Part shown: positions 60,527 to 64,000 of the stretch, in pieces | How the letters are laid out: each line of letters begins with the position of its first letter | Position numbering within the stretch: position 1 is the first letter of the stretch | Assembly: GCA_007922225.1 (NCBI GenBank) | Contig: ML679961.1 | Span: forward strand, 4,665,295 to 4,729,294 | DNA length: 64,000 nucleotides | Direction of reading: 5' to 3' | DNA from: Emydura subglobosa | Taxonomy: Eukaryota; Chordata; Testudines; Chelidae | Notes under the pieces: model-generated | Databases searched by the model: none | Told to the model about the DNA's origin: nothing | The model's input: the letters and a program-made list of their open reading frames with translations, nothing else | Program-made: the position numbers and the translations under genes

Positions 60527-61142
60527 GCATGTCTACAGCGCCGTCAGAGTGACTGCAGCAACCTTGGATCCAGCCAGCTTGAGTAACAATAGCCAAGAAG
60601 CAACAAGCCCACCCGGGATCCTGAAATGTTCTCAAGTAGCTTCTCCATATTGTTATTCAATCTAGCTGGGTGGGAGCTAGCTCAGGGATGTCTACACCAG
60701 TGTTTCTCGACCAGGGGTACGCGCACCCCTGGGGGTACACAAAGCTCTTCCAGGGGGTACATCAACTCATCTAGATATTTGCCTAGTTTTACAATAGGCT
60801 ACGTAAAAAACACGAGCAAAGTCAGTACAAACTCAAATTTCATAAACAATAACTTGTTTGCACTTCTCTGTATGTTACACACTGGAATGGAAGTCCAATA
60901 TTTATATTCCAATCGATTTATTTTATAATTATATGATTAAAAATAAAAATCTCAGCAGGTTTTCACTAACAGTGTGCTGTGATACTTTGGTATTTTGATG
61001 TCTGATTTTGTAAGCAAATAGTTTTTAAGTGAGGTGAAACTTGGGGTACACAAGAGAAATCAGATTCCTGAAAGGGGTACAAGAGTCTGGAAAGGTTGAG
61101 AACCACTGGTCTACACCTACGTTGCACAGTAGACATACCCTG
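60527..61142. mobile_element. MITE carrying a nested hAT element
   Basis: Left end gagcatgtctacagcgccgt and right end acgttgcacagtagacatac with ccctgag form inverted termini. The internal gatgtctacac is split by a 411-base hAT. Without the hAT the MITE would be about 200 bases. Confidence 0.7.
60698..61108. mobile_element. Non-autonomous hAT transposon with 8-base target duplication
   Basis: It begins cagtgtttctcgaccagggg and ends ggttgagaaccactg, so the termini are inverted (CAGTG/CACTG). It is flanked on both sides by the identical octamer gtctacac (60690-60697 and 61109-61116). The 8-base duplication and CAG-type ends are hAT hallmarks. Subterminal ggggtac motifs are repeated at both ends. 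No transposase is encoded. Confidence 0.95.
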
Positions 61143-61349
61143 AGAAGGGTCCTCGAGTTTGGAACTCATGGCCCAAATTTATCATCCTTCTGAGAATGCT
61201 GCAAGACCACCATCACTCCCCTGGGGGTAGAGTTGTCGAGGAGGGCAGCGGTTGAGGAAGATTTACTTACGGGCAACCCATGATCTATGGTTATGTTGTG
61301 CGGATTCATTTAAGGGATAGGTGCCCAGAGCACTGGATTTTACGCACTG

Positions 61350-61560
61350 CGGCTATGTCTACACTAGAAACGCTTCAGCGGCACAGGGAATCGGCTGTAG
61401 GGAGTCCACCTCCCTGAGAGACACTAGCTAGGTTGACAGAGGAATTCTTTGCACTGTCTACACCGGGCCTGAGGTTAGTTTAACTACATCTGTTGGGGGG
61501 TAGGGGGATTTGTCACACCCCTCAGTGATTTTAGATGGATCCGCCTAACTTTCAACATAG
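61350..61560. mobile_element. MITE with gtctacac-type end
   Basis: The left end ggctatgtctacactagaaa is followed by cgcttcagcggcacag, and the later ttgcactgtctacaccgggc carries a second copy of the end motif, pointing to a composite or nested pair. Right boundary unclear. Confidence 0.5.
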
Positions 61561-62835
61561 AACAACCCTGAGGGTAATTCATTAATAGCATCCCCGTAAT
61601 TCACCACAGAAAGCACTACCTTCTCCGTGCACCAAATCCTGCCAGGGACCTGCACTCTGACTCTACAAGACCACCTGCTGAAACCCTGGAATGAATCTCA
61701 GCGGAAGAAGCCCTCCATGTCTGAATCTGGGCCACCGATTATTTAATAAACCATGATAACATTTAATTCTGGGAAAGACTGTAGATTGACGCACCTGCCT
61801 GGGGGAGCAAAGGGGCATACGGCACCCCCTTACTCTCCTGAACAGCTACGTACCCCGCAGCTCACAGCATGTGGGGCAGAGAAGGGTCACGGACCCCGTT
61901 CTGGCACAGGTGAGTGAGGAGTGGCCAGTGCAATGAGTTGGCAGGAAGAGGAAGTAACCTGCTAACCTGCTCCAGCGCTATAGACTGGAAGCAGATTACC
62001 CTCCTCGTGGAGAAGAGAAGCAGGGCAGGCACAGTTCCCCACTGATCTGCTCTGGGGGCAATGCAGCTATGCATGCTCAGGGATGTGCCTATAGGCTCTG
62101 CCCAGCCCACAGAAGTGACGCACTGATGTCTGGACCCATATTATTGGGCTCTAAAGGCTAACTGTGCCAAATAAACAACGGCACTAAACGGAAGGAATTC
62201 TGTGTCAAATGCTTTGAAAGAACTAGAAAAGACTGAAGACAAAAAGCATCTCAATCAGATCCTACGATTCACAAGCTATGAAAGGAGAGAGCCTTTTGTT
62301 CTGATTTGGAGAAATTAACGGTGTCTAAATATTCAAGGAACATCATTGTTGGGCTTCCCAGAATTTTATTTTTATTTTATAATTTTGACAGATATTTATT
62401 TATTTCAAAGCAATTTTTCAATTTAAATCTTCACTGTGCAAAATTATGGGTTTTAAGATTTTTCTTTCTATTTTTATAAATTTAAATGTTCAGTGGTAGG
62501 AAATCATGGGAGGGTCAGACAATAATGATTTAATGTGAGCAGATGTTGAGATTTAAAAAGTTAAAGTTATATCTCCATTAAAATACCTACTGTCACCATC
62601 ACGTCAAAATCTACAAAGTAAATCTCCTTAAATCAAATTCTTATGCAGTATTTTTCTTACTTTGCTGTAAGAACTGTATATTTCTAAAATGTAAATTTAG
62701 ATCATCATCAATGGAAATATTTTTGGTTGGTTTGTGGGTGTATTGTGAAATAAACGACTATCGGCCGTTACCTATAAAAACCTAATCCTTCCAGGAGAGT
62801 GGGTATTATAGACAGCACCAGCCTTCCGATATCAT
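61561..62835. other. Unannotated intronic sequence
   Basis: No gene or recognised repeat. Confidence 0.35.
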
Positions 62836-62839
62836 TACC

Positions 62840-63060
62840 ACCATTATTATTTATTTGTGTTACCGTGGCACTTACCAGCCCCAGGCATGGGCCCCACTGT
62901 ACCAGGCACTGTACCAACATAGAACAAAAAGATGGTATCTGTCCTGAAAAGCTAAAATCTAAGTATAAGCCAAGTGACAAAAATGAATCTAGATGGGGCA
63001 GTACAAGGAAATGATGGGACCAAATTATCTAAACAGACCAGAGAGACACAAGGTGAGGAA
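62840..63060 (+). repeat. Dispersed repeat, ccccattg family (best copy)
   Basis: accattattatttatttgtg, ttaccgtggcacttaccagc, gggccccactgtaccaggca, atagaacaaaaagatggt and gtataagccaagtgac are the fullest example of the family seen at 2325, 7090, 39790 and 49485. Confidence 0.6.
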
Positions 63061-63239
63061 GGGATAGCATGAAGAATGTGATGTTAGTTCCACAGTTTTT
63101 GGGGGGGATGTGGAGTTATTATGGAGGGGATCAGCTAAAAAGGGAGGAAAGATGGTAGAAGGGGTGACACGATCACAGGCTATAAGTACCTAGGTGGGGA
63201 ACAAGTATTTAAAAATGGGCTCTTTAGTCTAGCAGAGAG

Positions 63240-63530
63240 AGATATAACATAATCCAATGACTGAGAATTGAAGCTAGACAAATTCAGAGTGGAAATAAGG
63301 TGTAAATGTTTAACGGTAAGATTAATTAACCAGTGGAAAAGTTTATAAAGGTTGTTGAGGTGGATTCTCCATCCCTGATAATTTTTAAATCAAGACTGGA
63401 TTTTTTCCCCCTAAAAGATCTGCTCCAGGAATTATTTGGAGGCAGTTCTATGGCTGTGTTATGCAGGAAGTCAGACTAGATGATCACAGTGGGTCCTTTC
63501 TGGCCTTGGAATCTATGAATAAGCAACAAG
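63240..63530 (+). mobile_element. CR1 LINE 3' end
   Basis: Sense CR1: attgaagctagacaaattca, taattaaccagtggaaaag, ggtggattctccatccctga, caagactggattttttcccc and tcagactagatgatcacagt, ending ggccttggaatctatgaa. Confidence 0.88.
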
Positions 63531-64000
63531 GGCATGGGAGGAGAGGATATGGCACAGATGTGGTGTGAAGCTGCGGTGAGGACACTGGGAGGGAGGAAGA
63601 GCGGGAGGCTTGGAGCACAGAGCCAAGCAGCACAGGGCAGAGGACGGCAGAGAACACTTTACAGTTTGAACTGGAACATGCCATAGTCAGAAGGTCCCTG
63701 TTCTGGCTGCTCCTGACCTTCCCAGGTGCAGTCTCTGTCTGGCTCTTCCCTGCAGCCCACAGGGCTGGGGAGAAGTTTTGCACTGCTTGGGTCCTAGTGC
63801 CCCCAGAGTAGGGCGGAGTGTCTCTCCTGCACAGTTCTGGATCTGAGGAGGGTGTTGGGTGGGGGTGGCCCCACTGGACCCTATTTTCCCTCTCCCCTCC
63901 CATTGCAGCAGTCCCTGCTTTGGCTGCTGCTGCTGCTCCTACCAAGTGGAATTTATAGACGGCTTCTTTCCGCAGTCCACATGAGTTCAGGTTGCCCAAC
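63531..64000. other. Unannotated sequence at the window edge
   Basis: GC-richer. A minus-strand frame of 171 codons is open to the edge, but it has no domain motif and no splice-site logic, so I do not call it a gene. Confidence 0.35.

Larger units (their letters stand above)
60374..64000 (-). other. MDGA2: MDGA2 intron before the Ig3 exon (partial)
   Basis: This is the 3' part of the intron between the Ig2-side and Ig3 exons; its start is outside the window. It holds a MITE with a nested hAT, a second MITE, a dispersed repeat at 62840-63060 and a CR1 3' end. No further exon was recognised. The intron interpretation follows from the acceptor at 60374-60375 (AG on the minus strand) and from MDGA2 being known as an unusually large gene. 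Confidence 0.8.

Noticed and set aside
63484..63999. Minus-strand open frame of 171 codons at the window edge
   Set aside because: Part of it is antisense CR1 3' end and the rest is low-complexity GC-rich sequence (CAG-like ctgctgctg). No exon-like boundaries.
1..64000. A bacterial- or phage-type system (operons, CRISPR, toxin-antitoxin)
   Set aside because: Spliced Ig exons, LINEs, SINEs and microsatellites show this is vertebrate DNA. No regularly spaced direct repeats or operon-like gene runs exist.

Overview
This is vertebrate genomic DNA: a stretch of a very long, intron-rich gene on the minus strand, filled with transposon remains. The only host protein-coding sequence I can support is three short exons, each encoding one complete immunoglobulin-like module. 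Read on the minus strand (gene order = decreasing coordinate) they lie at 60373-60104, 24145-23816 and 4770-4477. All three have canonical AG/GT splice sites, open frames and phase-1 boundaries on both sides, and they splice together in frame. The products match Ig3, Ig4 and Ig5 of MDGA2 (MAM domain-containing GPI anchor protein 2), a brain cell-surface protein that binds neuroligins. The paralogue MDGA1 fits less well. No promoter, first exon, last exon, rRNA, tRNA or CRISPR array was seen.

The repeats suggest a turtle, probably a cryptodire, with a crocodilian as the second choice. The evidence is: CR1 LINE copies in both orientations with 3' tails of turtle (PsCR1-like) type; MIR/CORE-SINE copies; an L2-like LINE; a Penelope-like element with GIY-YIG remains; and many short inverted-repeat elements whose ends contain gtctacac. 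This assignment rests on recalled repeat families, not on a search.

Layout: 1-4476 is the intron after the Ig5 exon (inverted repeat, CA microsatellite, CR1). 4771-23815 is the Ig4-Ig5 intron, about 19 kb (CR1 with a nested insertion, MIR copies, a GC-rich poly-G patch, a hAT-like element). 24146-60103 is the Ig3-Ig4 intron, about 36 kb and the most repeat-rich (MITE pair at 30.3-31.3 kb, L2 at 32.2-33.0 kb, CR1 with a nested foldback at 36.7-37.6 kb, a 3.9-kb CR1 at 44.5-48.4 kb, a rearranged Penelope-like element at 52.1-55.6 kb). 60374-64000 is the intron before the Ig3 exon and holds a hAT inside a MITE with a perfect 8-bp target duplication.

I found no undescribed functional system. The most interesting observations are transposon histories: a Penelope-like element with its 5' part inverted, a foldback element whose empty site can be read from a sibling CR1 copy, and the nested hAT. 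Edges of repeats are approximate unless stated as exact. Class names for the unassigned repeats are tentative.
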